Assembly: GCF_910592395.1 (NCBI RefSeq)
Contig: NC_088315.1
Span: 3,600,501 to 3,660,500 of the forward strand
Direction of reading: 5' to 3'
From: Lineus longissimus
Lineage: Eukaryota; Nemertea; Pilidiophora; Heteronemertea; Lineidae
Length of the DNA stretch: 60,000 nucleotides
Shown: positions 1 through 13,400 of the stretch, one piece after another
Position numbering within the stretch: position 1 is the stretch's first letter
How the letters are laid out: the number at the start of each line of letters is the position of its first letter
Translations under genes and position numbers: made by a program
The notes under the pieces: generated by a model
What the model was told of the DNA's origin: nothing
The model's database searches: none
What the model saw: the letters and a program-made list of their open reading frames with translations, nothing else

Positions 1-3000
1 TATTACAGTATCCCAAATAACAGTTCAATCAGAAATCAACGAAACAATGCTGTAACACCATTTGGCTTGGCTATAATTACGTTGCAGGCACGGCCAGTGT
101 TACAAATGAAACAGAAACGGGTTTGGCCCAAAACCTTAAGCTTAAAACCTACCTTTTTGTTTTGTTTGATATTATTTGCTCTCCTCTGAATGGACCCTAG
201 GAGGAGATCAAGATCTCCCAACCCAAGGTCCGCACCCATTGCCCCGTTCCGCTCCAGAACTGATAAGTCAGATTCCGTTGATCATTATTCTCATGCGTAT
301 CGCTTTTCGACGCCAATACCAATAAAATAGAGAGAGCAGCCTCAGCTCTTCAACCTATTACATTTCCATCTTCTCAGAAATCGTCAAGTTTAAAGGTGAT
401 GCGTTCCTAAAGTGAATGAGTGTACTAAAGTACACAACGAAGCACCACTGTTGAAATTTCACAAGATCTCAGCAACATTCAAGTTCAAGTTCCGGTTTAA
501 GTAATGATCAAGTAAGATATGTCCTGAAGTAAATGGGTGTGTGCAAACACAGTGACTAATGAGCAGATTCAGATGAGCATTTGCGAGTCGATTGAGTCGG
601 TAAATGATTTTGATGGTGTCCCAAGAGTGTCCACAATCTAGTGTTCCTTAAGATACAGGATTCCTGAAGTAAATAGGTACAGAAACGTACACTGTACATG
701 TAAACACATCTTCTCCGACGACTAATTGCAGTATAAACGTTCTGGTAAGAAGAATTCGAAAGCCGCGAGTCACTTTACTAACGATGGGGTCTTCACTTAA
801 GGTGTGTCATATCCGCAAAGCGTTCACCCACAATGTTAGAACCTGAATTACGGCACTGGTCCGTTTTAAAAGATTTCGAGGAGAAGGTGGCCGAGACATG
901 TTAACCAGATAATGCGTGGAAACGTGTATCCACTGTCCTTCTGCCTCACAATGTCAAAAATCTCTGCTTACTGCATAAAGTACATGAGCAAATTGAGTGA
1001 CAATATTACCCGGTCTACCATGACTTTTCCGGTTGGAAAATTGCACTTCCGATGGATAGAGCACTCCACAAAATGACGATAATACTGAAATAGGACGGAA
1101 GTCTGACCACTGGATGAAGCTCAGTCACGAAAATGGAAACAATACACGGTCTTGTGCTTTTCCATTTGGCGCAACGCGATTCCAGCAGGTCGAGCACTGG
1201 AGAAGCAAAATCAAAGCGACGGGGTCAAGGCAACTGCGATATCCGAATAAAAATGCGCGATTCCGGTCGATTATTATACCCAACTTGAATGACAATCGAG
1301 CGGTTACGCCTGCAAAATACGCCATCAGGTAACTGGCCGCAGCAGTTCTCGTCCTGTGGTGCAGTGGCAATATTACTATGGAGTGTCGTCAACTCGATTC
1401 TGAATAGTTAACTCGTTAGGTAAACCATAAAGCTTCACGGGTAAACATCGCAATGATTACTGATACCGTGTGCTCGATCGATTTCTGTCAACACGGGCCC
1501 TTCACGCAAATGTATCGCACTTAATAATGTCTGTCCACGAAACGATACCAGGCACTTGATTTTGTGTCAGCTATACGACTCTACTGATTAAAGCTGACGG
1601 GTCAAGTACATATTCGTATTGTCGTTTGGTGCACTCTTTCATATCGCTCAAGCTGAGCAGCATATTACGTGCCCGTCAGCGTCCTATCTTTTTCCATCTG
1701 AGAGTGGCAATGACAATATGGCCGTTTACGAGGACACAACCAATTTAGACAGATCCGGATCGGCCTAGATCGGTATGATGTGTTACGTGTACTGGTTTGA
1801 TGCCTCGTACTTCTGAGACGTACGTCATTTATGACGTCATGAGTCAACTGGTCAACTGATTTCAAATATGTAGTCTTTTTCTGTCATGGAATTACACCCA
1901 CCAGCTAACGGGATTCCATTACAATGTACATGTCGCTACATCACCATAATTAAGTTACCAACATGCAGAAGCATTAGCGAGCTTACGTGACAAATTAATA
2001 TCGAACAGCACTGCGCTTGCCACGGCTCGGCCGCCGGTTACACAAACAATGAAATGACAATGGAATCCATGTTGCACGCAAACGTTTATTTATTCAAATG
2101 CAATATTTTGGATCCTGACATGCGACATTCCTAATAATCGAGAAGTCAAGCATGTTTTCACAACAGATTTATATTTTTCTTGCAACATCGGCCTTTTGGA
2201 TGCGCATTGTATACAAGTGTAGTTCTCGCGAATTGGACATCATCTTTATAGCAGGCGGGAGCGTGCCGGGGGGGGGGGGCGGGGGACGGCGTCTGGCTTG
2301 ACTTATCGTGATAAAGGTAACCCTAGTGGAAGAGTGAATAGTGCTGATGAACTTTGAGCTAGTAGCGCACCTGTCGGTGATTTGATGTAACCTAATATGG
2401 CTCACATGGCTCCAACCGATAACCACCCTTTAACCTCACCATGCGGTGTTATAATATTTGCAGGAAAGATGAGAGGGCGCTGACGACCCTTGGAAACCGT
2501 GTCGTGTAATGGATATTTTCCAATCGGCTGTGGTAGAGACGTTTGATTCAGCTCTAGCGGATTCAGCAGTTGCGTACGGAGCAAATATTGTTAAAGTCTC
2601 TATGACCGGGCTCTTTGTTGATCAAGGATAAAATGGGAGCGAATAATTCCTTTTGAATGTCTCTCATTCTTTGATTGCGGTGGTCTGCACTCATAAATTC
2701 AACGATATGATGTGCCCGCTTATTCGGGCTAATACTGATTGGTTTCGATATTCAGAAAAAATACGCGAGTGATTATAGTCACTCAATGCGCGGGTGCGTG
2801 AGTTACTTCGTCGAGCGCTCTTTTGAAGTGTTTAACATTTGACTTTTCATTCAGCAACATCGTTATCAGGGTTGAAATCGACAACGGATTGATGAGAAAA
2901 TTCTTCCCATCATAGAACATGTTCTTGTCACCTTTCATTTATTGTTACTGCAATGGATTCCAAATATTTGTCCCGTTACTTTGGGATCTTAACTTCATGA

Positions 3001-5216
3001 TAGGAGAAGTCAAAGACACGGCTCGAATGGGCATTTAGAAGCTTCGAACTAATCGCGAGGCAAGCTCAGTAGTTTTAGCTGTGCAGAAAGGACACCCGCG
3101 GAATAATTCTATTTTCATTATAGTAACGACTTCTATAATTTTAGATATTGCATTCGATACTTTGATACATAAGTCTTTGATTTGGATATTTCTCAAAATA
3201 AATTTATGGCATTATGTAAACACCTTATCTGGAATAGTACGCCGAGGAGAAGGAAAAGTCTTTGATCAGCCAAGCGGAGAATAAGGTCAGTTTCTTTTGT
3301 TTACTTTTTTCCCGTTTATTTCAGTATATACGTCTTGTAAAGTCATAAAGAATTGATATAAAGAACACAAATGTAATGTTGATATGGTTCGAGTTACAAA
3401 TATATATCAAACGTTGGCCCTATTACAAGATATCTCAATTGCATTCGTTCAATAAAATGCGAACGTATTTCGATTTTATTCGGCATTAGATAATATTCTA
3501 CGGCGTATTTACTCGTATTTTTTTCCAAACATTCTTGTTGCTCAGTCATTATTCTTATGCGTCATTAAAGTGACAGGCGTGAAAATAGCCTCAAGCACGA
3601 CAATGATATTGCAAATTAAGGAGCGAGGTACAATGTATGAAAGGGAATGTGGCGCATATAATGTCCTACATCAATCATTGTTTGGACCAGAGTCTTTCAA
3701 ATAAGATTGTTTTGCAAGACTACGTTTGGACGGAATCTTTGAAATCGAGAAAAATGAAGCACTCCCGCAGTGACCCAAGCATTGTCAGTTTTCCTGTTCA
3801 AATCTCTGCACATTAGGTGAATTTACAAATGAATTTACTTCATAAGAAAGCCAGCAAATGCGACTCCTTCATTGGCATTCTCCGGCCGACACATGGATAA
3901 CACGGATGAGCGCTGTAATCTTTGAGGACTTCAGGGAAGACAGACTTGATATGATCCGGGGAGACCAATTAAGATACGGGGCATGGTGGGCAGGCAGATT
4001 CTCTATGCATGCTAATGATACACGAATCCTGTATCTCATGATTGATATGGGTCACACACCGTTCACCGATTTCTTCTAGCAAAATTGGACGAAATTCTTC
4101 TGCTAATACCGGTGTAGCGGAATTGACCCTGATTGGCCATTTCTAAAAGATAATTTTATGTTGCATTTTTTACTTTTTGTTCACTTTGACTTGAATTTTT
4201 CGATGGTTAGTCGTAATGGTGATCGCGAATCGTCAAAATTTCACTTCGTCACGAAAAGATATCGACGAAACATGTAAAAAGTTAAGGAGTCGCAAGTTCG
4301 ACAAATATTCACTGCGTGACGAATTGACTCTCTGCTCATATTGGTTGTTACTTGTGTTCTCTTTGATTTTTTTTTGAACGAACTGAACTGACCTTGAGAG
4401 GTTCGCGAAAACAAAAGCCGTCCTCTTCATATTCCTAGTCACGTACTTGGGCTAAAGAATCTAGAATCATCATCTCCTGCTGCAAAAACAGACTTTGAAC
4501 AATTGCCCAGATATGTTCTCGGTCTCTCGCCTGAAGGATCATCACATGATATCCAAGCGGACCGATATCGGGCTGTAATATTCCCCTGCGGTAACGAGAA
4601 CCAAATAAATCATCGCGACGACAAATGACAATATTTTCCTGCAACAATAGGGCTATTATTCCCCCTTGTGTGGTATAAAAGACAACCAAATAAATCGTCA
4701 TGACGAAAAAGTTAATCACCAAATGACTGCCGGCTGAAATCAGCTTACCCCATATCAGGGTCTTCAAGAAAGATTCTGGACCCAGTGAGACTGTGTGCGA
4801 CCTTCGTTTACTGATATTGTGTATGTATACCGGCGGCGGGCGACTTCTCATTTTGATGAAATGAGATGTAGCTCTGGTCGGATTAACTGGGGTACCAATA
4901 GCCTGGACAAAGCAATCGATCCGATAATGAGCTCAGTCTGTGATCCTGTAGCTAGGGAATACAGAGCCAGCAAGAGTGGACAGAGTTGATCCTCTTCTAA
5001 ACCAATGCTATTTGTCAATATCATCAGTGTGTGGTAACAGCTGAACAAGCCGGAGAAGACCAACATAGAGCTGTGTATCATAGACTGTTCGCTTGTGACC
5101 TACCATTTTCGAGAAGTGAGTGAGAACATCAGAAGGAAGACAACACTTTAGATCGAATATCCGAAACAAGAAGGAATATTGCTGCCTCGAAACACCGGTT
5201 CAGTAAGAGATTATTC
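1..5216. other. Gene-free spacer
   Basis: No reading frame here resembles a known protein or shows convincing exon structure. The stretch is AT-rich and holds short diverged repeats; for example the phrase CTGAAGTAAATRGGT recurs near 522 and 664, followed each time by short self-complementary runs. A G-rich run lies at 2268-2285. Two neighbouring minus-strand open frames at 4435-5081 are hydrophobic but unrecognised (see rejected items). Confidence 0.6.
2268..2285 (+). repeat. G-rich run (G12 C G5)
   Basis: Twelve consecutive G, one C, then five G, preceded by GGCGGGAGCGTGCC. It is a simple low-complexity tract. Runs like this can form a G-quadruplex and are also common sites of sequencing length error, so the exact length is uncertain. 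Confidence 0.8.
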
Positions 5217-5219
5217 ACA

Positions 5220-5492
5220 TTTCTTTCGAATAGAACTCTATATTTGATAAATTTACCGGGAGCCGTACCTGTAAATGAATTGCCCACATTATTCAATAAT
5301 GGAAATTGTGGCGAATCTCTATCCGATTCGATTGCTGGAGGTTTCAGTAAACTTTTCTGTTCAGATTTCTTTCGAAGAGAACTCTATTTGACAACTTTAC
5401 CGGGAGAAAATACCCGTAAATGAATTTCCCACATTATTCAATAATGGAAAATGCGGAAAATCTCTATCGATAGCCGGAGGTTTGAATAAACC
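5220..5492. repeat. 146-bp diverged tandem duplication (2 copies)
   Basis: Two adjacent copies with a period of about 146 bp. Both start TTTCTTTCGAA, pass through TTTACCGGGAG, share CCCACATTATTCAATAATGG, and end in GGAGGTTT followed by AATAAAC or AGTAAAC. The copies differ by several substitutions and small gaps, so the duplication is not recent. No coding potential is seen. Confidence 0.85.
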
Positions 5493-8400
5493 CTTTAGGA
5501 AATTCATTCAGTGACGAACGATTTAAAAAAAAACTGTTAAACAAATATGTTGATGTTCTTATAAGCTTTGAATGCTCTCGTAGACTCTGTGCCTCTGGGT
5601 GGTAGCTTTCCATAATTTGCGGGTCTCCAAAGTCTATTTCAGCGATGAGACTAATTAGACATACATATCAGTGATCGTGACGTGATACATGTACCTAATC
5701 TAGTCGAAACGTACATGTATACAACAGAGTTGTTACATGAGAGATTGCCTAAAGATGCCGAAGGCGATTAAAGAAACTGTAATTAAGTCACTCCTGGGTG
5801 TCTGGGCGGCTTCTTGACGAGATAATAAGGAGCCACAAGACTTCGAATTTAACCAAGTATTTTCATAACGGAAATAAGGCAGGGAGGGGTCCAACTGCTA
5901 CTGTAGAATGGAAGGCGACAGCCTTTCCACTTTATAAACCAACGATCGCCTTCTATCGCCACTGCATCATCATCCCCTTATCAAGTTGGAAGCAATTCCT
6001 TCGATAACATGGTTAGCTCCCTCCGTTAGCGGCTAAAATTGCCCTGGGGACATTCGACTATTGTGGCTGAGTGGAGCCCCATTAGGCGCAAATCGAAAAA
6101 CACTGCTCCTATCACTCATCATTTACCATGGCGTTGTGCCAGCCAAGTCCCCAGATGCTTTTTTTTACGGATGGAGATTATTACATAACAGACCCCCGGA
6201 GATCTGTTTCACTCACATGAGCCTGAGCAACATTACTCTTCATTACAAAGCCGTTTTGGCGTTGACTTTGGCAGCAGTGAACTACAATGTAATTGGTGAC
6301 TGGAACATTTGTACAAATCGCGTTTGTTGAAGAATAGGATCGGATCAATTGTTTCCGTGACTTAAGCTAGTGACACTAATGATGGTGCTATTAAGCCAAA
6401 AATAGCTAGTATAACTAGAAGGTCCTTTAAAGTTTTCTTGCTTCAGTGCAAAGATTATCCACACGTCAGGTACCGCCCTTGACCTCTATCCCGGGGTTAC
6501 ATCCCAAAATCCTGAGAGGAAGCACTTCCTTCCAAGGGTCTATTGTCCATGAACAAAGCCCTCTCGCACCGTGGCTAAATTCCCATTGTTATACTGTCTT
6601 ATCAAAGGGTTTATCAGGGCATATCTTGATAACGTCTATCCCCACGAGACAGCTTTCGTAGTGGTCTACAGGGCAAAACAACGTAATGATGGCGTTAAAT
6701 TAGAACTCAGAATTGAATTCAAGTCTTTGCTAACTCAATCATTTACTTCGTTGTTCTTCCTAAAACAATTGCCAGCCTAAGGCGGTCAATTTTGTAGTTG
6801 TCGTGGTTGTACCCCTAAAAGCTACAATCAGCGGATTAATATTTTGCCATGCTGGCAGAAAAATAACGTTGCTTAATAACCGCAGGCAGCAGTTGAGGAG
6901 TTGATTAGATACCTAGGTCGTCACCCATCCGTTTTGTGTTTTAGTATCGATACTGAAGTACATGTATCAAAAAATGACAGGCAATTTAGTCAACGTCAAC
7001 TCGAGCTTTAAAACCGAGTCAAGCCAGGTCTAACCCTCAAAGCAGCTGCTTCGGCTTTAGGATGACTTTGGTTCGAAAAGGTTTCAAGCTCTTAATGCTT
7101 CGAATGATACTCGGGATAAAAAGAGATGCGTATTTTGTATCAAGATGAAAGGTTGTAATGTTTTTCTCCAGGCTTTGATGTTATATGATTGCTGGCATTG
7201 CCCTCCAGTACTAGAACAGATGGGTGTTCCACTGTTAGAATATAAGAAACGGAAGGCAGTTTGGATTGATGCTTGGATGGGTTGTCGCTAGGCAAGCCTT
7301 CTTGTCTAGCACAGGAATGACAGGTTTAGAAAGTAGGCTTCACGCACTGTTGAATTACCGTACATGTTAAACCTTTGGGCCTACTTTAGTCTCGATTTCT
7401 TCACAGAGAGATCATTCAGTCCCAAATCACTGATGAGTCCCAAATCAGTGACTACCCGCTTACAGCCTGTGACCAAATAACGATGGCCACTTAGACACCA
7501 CTTTCTCCAATCCCTCTATAGTACCTATCAACGGAAGATTATCAATCTTCAAGGTTCTGTTAGCGTTCATTCTGTTGACGGCCGCCCAACCGATTTTATA
7601 ATGGACGCATTTTCCTGTGTACGGCGGTATAGTGATCCAATTGTGATGGCAACCTGGGCTCTCCCTGGCCACCAATTTCCAGAAGATTATTAATCTTCCG
7701 GGTTCTGTCAACGTTCAATACCCAATCAGATTTAGTCGATAAAAATGCCATTACACGGAAAACAGCGAGCCAATGGCAGCGGGCTTGATATGATTCTAGT
7801 GAAGAAATGGGCGGCGAACATCACTTTGGTTTGGTCATCCTCGTGTCATCGGATGTTTCAATATACTCCTACTCTCGATATTTTTGCTTGTCGCCTACTC
7901 CACTTTCATTGATTTATGCAATGACCACATAGTATCGCTGCATCTTTATCGGGCTTCCGTTTATGATGGCATAAATTTCATATGGCCCGAAGTCATTTTA
8001 AACCAAATTCTTTAAAGACTTTCTACGGCCCAAACTCAAGAACCAACATGCTACTATACTGTACAGCCAAAGATTACGTTTCTATCTTAATCTTACAATG
8101 ATGATGTTTCAGCTTATGGATTAGTACGTTACGCGACTAACCTATTGATGTCGGGATTCTGCCTGACGATATTGTTAGTTGCAATGGATCCAATTACTAT
8201 CCTGATTAGAGGCTTCCAAATGTCAAAACGTATTGGTTGGCTCTGCAAGACCGATAACAAAAGCTGGTTCGCTGCGAAAGAGCACTTAGACTTAATCATT
8301 AACGTTTTTTGCCTCATAATGCTGGCGAGGATGAAATATCAATGAGATCGGTATTAAGAGTTCGATTCCCGTCTTTATAGACTGTAAGCTAATACAGAAT

Positions 8401-11400
8401 AGGTCGAGAAAGACATTGCTCAACGTGACTTGGTGGTCGACCCGCGAATGAAACGGGTCTTTATTCAGAGAACGAACTGAACCTAGAAGAAGGCAAAGAT
8501 ACTACATGTATATGTCGGGAGGGGGACACTTGATGATAATAGCAGAAAAGAGCCACGTTATGACAAAGATAATTTCAAGGTTTATGGAAATAAATCCTAT
8601 ATATCATAATACACCACTCTCTAAACCCTATTATGTGAATACGATGCGCATTACCTCGCTAATGTTGACTGAGATAGTGATACCATAGTCTGTTACATTT
8701 ACAGAATATATTGATTTACAACCCATTCTGGTATCAGGAGTATGGTCGACTTCCTTCTGCGTACAATCTGTTCCTAATTCTATTATTGATATCAATCAGA
8801 ACCATAACAGAGTAAGGCCAATGGTGTTTAATGTACCAAGGGCCACGCATACCAAGGCGCCACGCACCACGACGTAGACTCAGTTGGAAAAAAGACTGAC
8901 CAAAGGCTTTCAAGTTGAACAACGACCTTTATAAGGATAAAAAGCAGTAACTATGGCTCTGAGGCATTAGATATTTCTTTAGAAGAAGTTGCTGAATTTG
9001 CACTATTCTACGACGAATCATTAACTGTGCCTTCAAATAAACCACTTGCCTGAACCTGTCGCAATTTGAGAGATCGCTTCGTCAGATATGTTATGATGTA
9101 TTTGGTCATGGCGGTCGATACATGTATGTTATGATGTATTGGTCATGGCGGTCTATTAAATGTGTCACCTCGACAAATTATAGATGAGCTACTCGACGGC
9201 ATTGGTGATATCGGCGCAGATAATCGTTGATTCGCCAAAGGAACATAGCAGTTCGGTCGTTGGTGTATCCGCCGGGCGTTAAACCAATTTAAATGGGCAG
9301 ATTGTTATCAATATTAAGATATCAAAATTGAACGCGATATTCCCTATCTTTTTTGTTGAAAAACAGGAGCTACACATGCAAATCGCGCTCAAGCGAGCGC
9401 TGGAGAGACGAGGGGAAAACTGTACATTTGGCTCTTGCAATGATTATTTGGATTTTCATTGAAATTACCCACAAGTGTACAGTTAGCGGGGAGTGGAGGC
9501 CACCCACCGTACCGGCAGTCAATTATTTATTACTAAATGCCCGCTGGAACCATGATATGAGCAGTTTCGCCACGGTGGCCGTGATCGCAGCGGTCAAAAG
9601 CTCCTGACCACTTGAATCAGAACCTCTGAGGTGTTCGGGCGAAGGGCGTGTGCTCTCAAATCCTTACGTCTCAAGATGATTAACTTCCTGCGTAAACGTG
9701 CCTCCGCTTCTCAATCAAATCGTGTTTTAGATGCTCACTTCACCTGCGCCATGTCAGTGATTATTGATGATGCGATCGCACTCGAAAGATGTATACAGAT
9801 CAAAGATTAATAATATGAAAGTATTGAGCCTCAGTATAGGAAAATGGTATAACTCATGTCGGCATTATTGTCGCTTGTACTGGAAATATTTCTTATTGTC
9901 AAACCGCGGCTTGGAGATATTTGTCCAAACTTAAAAAAAGTCTTTTTTACTAACCCACCTGTCCACTCCGATGCAAATTCTCCAATCATACTCCGCTATT
10001 TCCATCATTAATGTACTTAACAGGCCACCAATTGCTCCTGCCTACATGTGCATTGCCTCTTTAATCAGGAAATTTATCAATTTCCCGGGCGATAACCAAT
10101 AGCATTTCCAGACGGGCGTTGGAGGGAATAGTAGACAAACACGCTTCTTCGGAGAAAACGGATGTCTGTGACAAGAATACTGCCAACGTGACAACCACAA
10201 ATAATCCCAGAAAAACAAAGACATTCTTTGGTTGGTCGGGTATGTTCAACCTAAAAGAACGCTGACGAAGACTACAAAGCTAACCACATTAGTGGGATTG
10301 GGGAACTAGGAGATAATATATCCGTCGCATGAGCTGAGAAAAAATAAAAGCCAAAGGGCATTTCGAAAAAATCATTACGTGAGAAAACTCGAGAGACGCC
10401 GCGGCGTCGAAGGTTCAATGCCTCTTAGCACATGAGAAGAGCTGCGAAGAAGATTACGCACATGCATGCTTGATGACTGTTGATAAACTGACGAGAATTA
10501 AGGCCAGGTAATATCTGTCCGCCACACTTTATCTAAGTTTTGAAATGTAAAGTTCAAACGTAGTTAAATATTTTTCAGATATTTCTTTTTGCTCGGCGAT
10601 ATCGCGTACGAATAAGAAAATTTTGTCTTTGATCGGACATCGTGGTTTTGTCTGTATTATTTTCACTGCCCCAAGGAGATCATGATCCCATTTGGCTTTT
10701 GTGTCGATGGGTCGTACTGTAATTAATCAACCAATCATAGATCGGCGAAACTAGAGTATAGTTTATGATACAGTGAACGAAATAACACAGTTTGAAGGTA
10801 GGTAACATATTTATGTTCGAGACATATGGGGCATGGGGGTTACGCCATTACTTTTCCCATTTTGGGCACTGACACAAATTGAATAATCTGTAAATGTCAA
10901 CGAAATCATTGCGGAATTTCTAGAGTCAAAAAGGTTTGCCTCGTGGCACTATTAGCGAATATGTATGAATAAATCGAAGTTATTCAATTCGAGAAGTTAT
11001 CCAAGCTCCATCCTTTAATATCACGCACTCGCGTTTTAGCGCAGACACATTTTCTTGACATAAAGGAGGCTTAGGTTGGTTTTCGATGTCATAACATTTA
11101 TGACTTCCAGCTTTTGAATTTCCAACTCGGAATTAATACGTCAAAGACACTGATGCATCTCAAACGACTTGACGTCTTTGCAATTGAAACAGAATAAATT
11201 GTCATACTTATGTTAATGCGCCACTGAAATTTTAAATTGGGGTGAGCGACAAAATTTTTAAAAAAGAGAAAAACGCCTGTTGCAATCTGGAAGGAAGCAC
11301 TCTTATTTCCGCTTTTACCATTCTCTAATTATCTCAGCCAAGATGATGCCCTATAACAGAAACAGAAATGAGTTGTGATTTGCAGCATCTTTATAACAGG

Positions 11401-12297
11401 CTCGAAAACAGAGTCAGACAGCATCTATATATTGTGGTCTTAGTACAAGTATGTAGGGTCATAATGATTCAAGTATATCTACTTGCGAATTCTTCGACAA
11501 TATGAGTGTAACGCGTAGGAATTATATTCTTCATATTGATAGTTCTATCAAAACGTGTGATGATATTAAGAAGATTCTGAAATCCACGCAGTATTCATAA
11601 TGGCTTTGATATATTTTCGTTTTCTTTGGGGACCAGTTTCATTTTCTAACATAATTAACAATGCTCACATGTTCAAAGTCTAAACAACTTCCCTAATGGC
11701 GAATTAAACTTGTTATCCGGGTTTTATGAGTCAAAATTGAGGAATATTTTATTGTTACTCGCATCAGCGATGATGCAATTTAGTTTTAGCGACGCTTTAT
11801 TCAGAGGTAATTGGCATCAGGTGATTGATAATAAAGTACAAAGTATGCAATTATTCTCGATCATTGCATGCTGGATGACTATCTCCTGGACTGTTTATGG
11901 GTACTGTCACCCTTTACTTCCAGCATCGTAAACTTAGAAGAACAAACTCATCTACCATTCGATTGATGAAATTATTTTGGTTGCTTTGTTATGCTGCTGT
12001 AGCTGACTAAAACTTTATAAATGATCTGTCGTGAAATTTGATTATTTGCCTTCAAAATTTTATTCACTTCTATGAAACATGCGACAAACCGCGGAGCAAT
12101 CAACTGCAAAGAAATTAATAAACTTCCTTTCAAGTCTCAAGGTGTATGGACAGCGATGACACTTTAGTATTAGATGAACAAACAAAATTCCTTCCGCGTA
12201 GGAAACCAATCAGACGTGACTCCTGTGATGAACCCCGTCAGACTTACAAGTAGGATATAATTAAGGTCAACCTGTAAATAATGTAAACCTATTGGTT
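5493..12297. other. Gene-free spacer
   Basis: No supportable gene. It contains a 38-bp tandem duplication at 9087 and two related phrases about 150 bp apart near 7527 and 7676 (GAAGATTATYAATCTTC followed by GGTTCTGT). A minus-strand open frame at 10249-10061 has a hydrophobic stretch and a preceding TTTTAG that could be a splice acceptor, but it has no ATG and no recognisable family. Confidence 0.55.
9087..9157. repeat. 38-bp tandem duplication
   Basis: Two copies of TATGTTATGATGTATT(T)GGTCATGGCGGTC, starting at 9087 and 9125, differ by one T and a few flanking bases. This is a small direct duplication with no coding context. Confidence 0.85.
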
Positions 12298-13400
12298 TTC
12301 GAATTACACCTAATGGCGACTCCGGTTAGCGGAGATGAGCAATGATTGCCACTAAATAAAGGCTAGCATCGTTAATCATTCTTGTCCAAGGAATAAGGGC
12401 CGCGACAGATAACGAGGATGTGGGCTTCGTAGGGTCGCATCTCAATGACATTGTAGAAAAAAATAAATTAAATCTAACAGTCCTTCGGCAACGATTTAAA
12501 ATTTTGGAGGGATATCCTGAACCAACGATGAAGGTGCATCACATAGTGGACCTAAGCAAAACCTTCAATTTCCTGGTCTCTTCTTAATGGACGACTGTCA
12601 GTGACTGTGTTCTTACCATGTTTGATGCCATTGCCAGTAACACCAATGCGACTCCGGTTGGCGGAGATGAGCGATGATTACTTCTAAATGGAGACCATCA
12701 ATTAGCCATGTCAAAGGAATGAAGGCCGCGGAAGATAACTAAGGGGTTGCGGGATGCTGTGGGGTGAAATCTCGGTGAGGAACAGGGGCCTCTTCTCCCA
12801 GGCGATGAATAGGCAATGATTGATATCTCAGAAGATTGTTCGAATGGAAAATAGCTTAATGGTTTTAAAATGACCGCCTTGAGTTTAAGTGTGAGCCTCT
12901 CTGGCTGCTTCTTGAAACCCCAGATTGATTTCTGTGGAGACCGGGGTAATTATATGGCCAAAAATTGATTTGAGCAGGAACCCGCTGGAAAAGCGCCATA
13001 TAATAACTATTAATTAACGGCAGCTCTGATCCAAAGATGTAGATGGGTAGTAGGCCTATTAAATAAGAAATTTCTTTTGTCACTAACAAACAGAACATGC
13101 AGTTAATGGTGGCCTGTCAGTGGCTGAGTTTTCACCATGTTTGATGTCATCGCTTTTAGCACCTTTTGTGACACCCCGGTTAGTGGAGATGAGCAATGAT
13201 AGCTTCTCAATGAAGACCAGTACCATTAATCATCCTTGTAAAAGAATAAAGGCCGCGATAGAGTGAAGACTTCTAGGTGTCAAATTGGTGAGAGATCTGT
13301 ATCGCGGGGTTTCTTTCTCCTCGGTAGTGAAATGAGCCGGGAAAATGCAAGAGTGAAATATCGCTGTCGAAGAAATAATGGCGAAGACAGAATGATAACG
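12298..13400. repeat. Three-copy interspersed/tandem repeat, about 0.5 kb unit
   Basis: Three diverged copies share the core CTCCGGTTRGCGGAGATGAG, then a run through ATTAATCATnCTTGT..AAGGAATAARGGCCGCG. The cores lie near 12320, 12650 and 13172. Copies 2 and 3 also share upstream CTGTCAGTG and ACCATGTTTGATGYCAT, giving a period near 515 bp between them; copy 1 is shorter. The open frames inside (for example 13263-13592) are not shared between copies, so I read this as non-coding repeat DNA, perhaps an old mobile element or satellite fragment. Confidence 0.75.

Noticed and set aside
4435-5081. Two adjoining minus-strand open frames (138 and 77 codons, overlapping at ATGA) with hydrophobic stretches, like a frameshifted membrane protein
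   Set aside because: No motif of any receptor or transporter family, no splice signals that would join them, and hydrophobic runs are common in AT-rich random frames.
8361-8375. B-box-like AGTTCGATTCCCG suggesting a tRNA
   Set aside because: No A-box or foldable cloverleaf upstream.
10061-10249. Minus-strand frame with a signal-anchor-like hydrophobic segment and a TTTTAG acceptor just before it
   Set aside because: It has no ATG (the apparent start is TTG), no donor before the stop and no family match; a lone exon cannot be supported.
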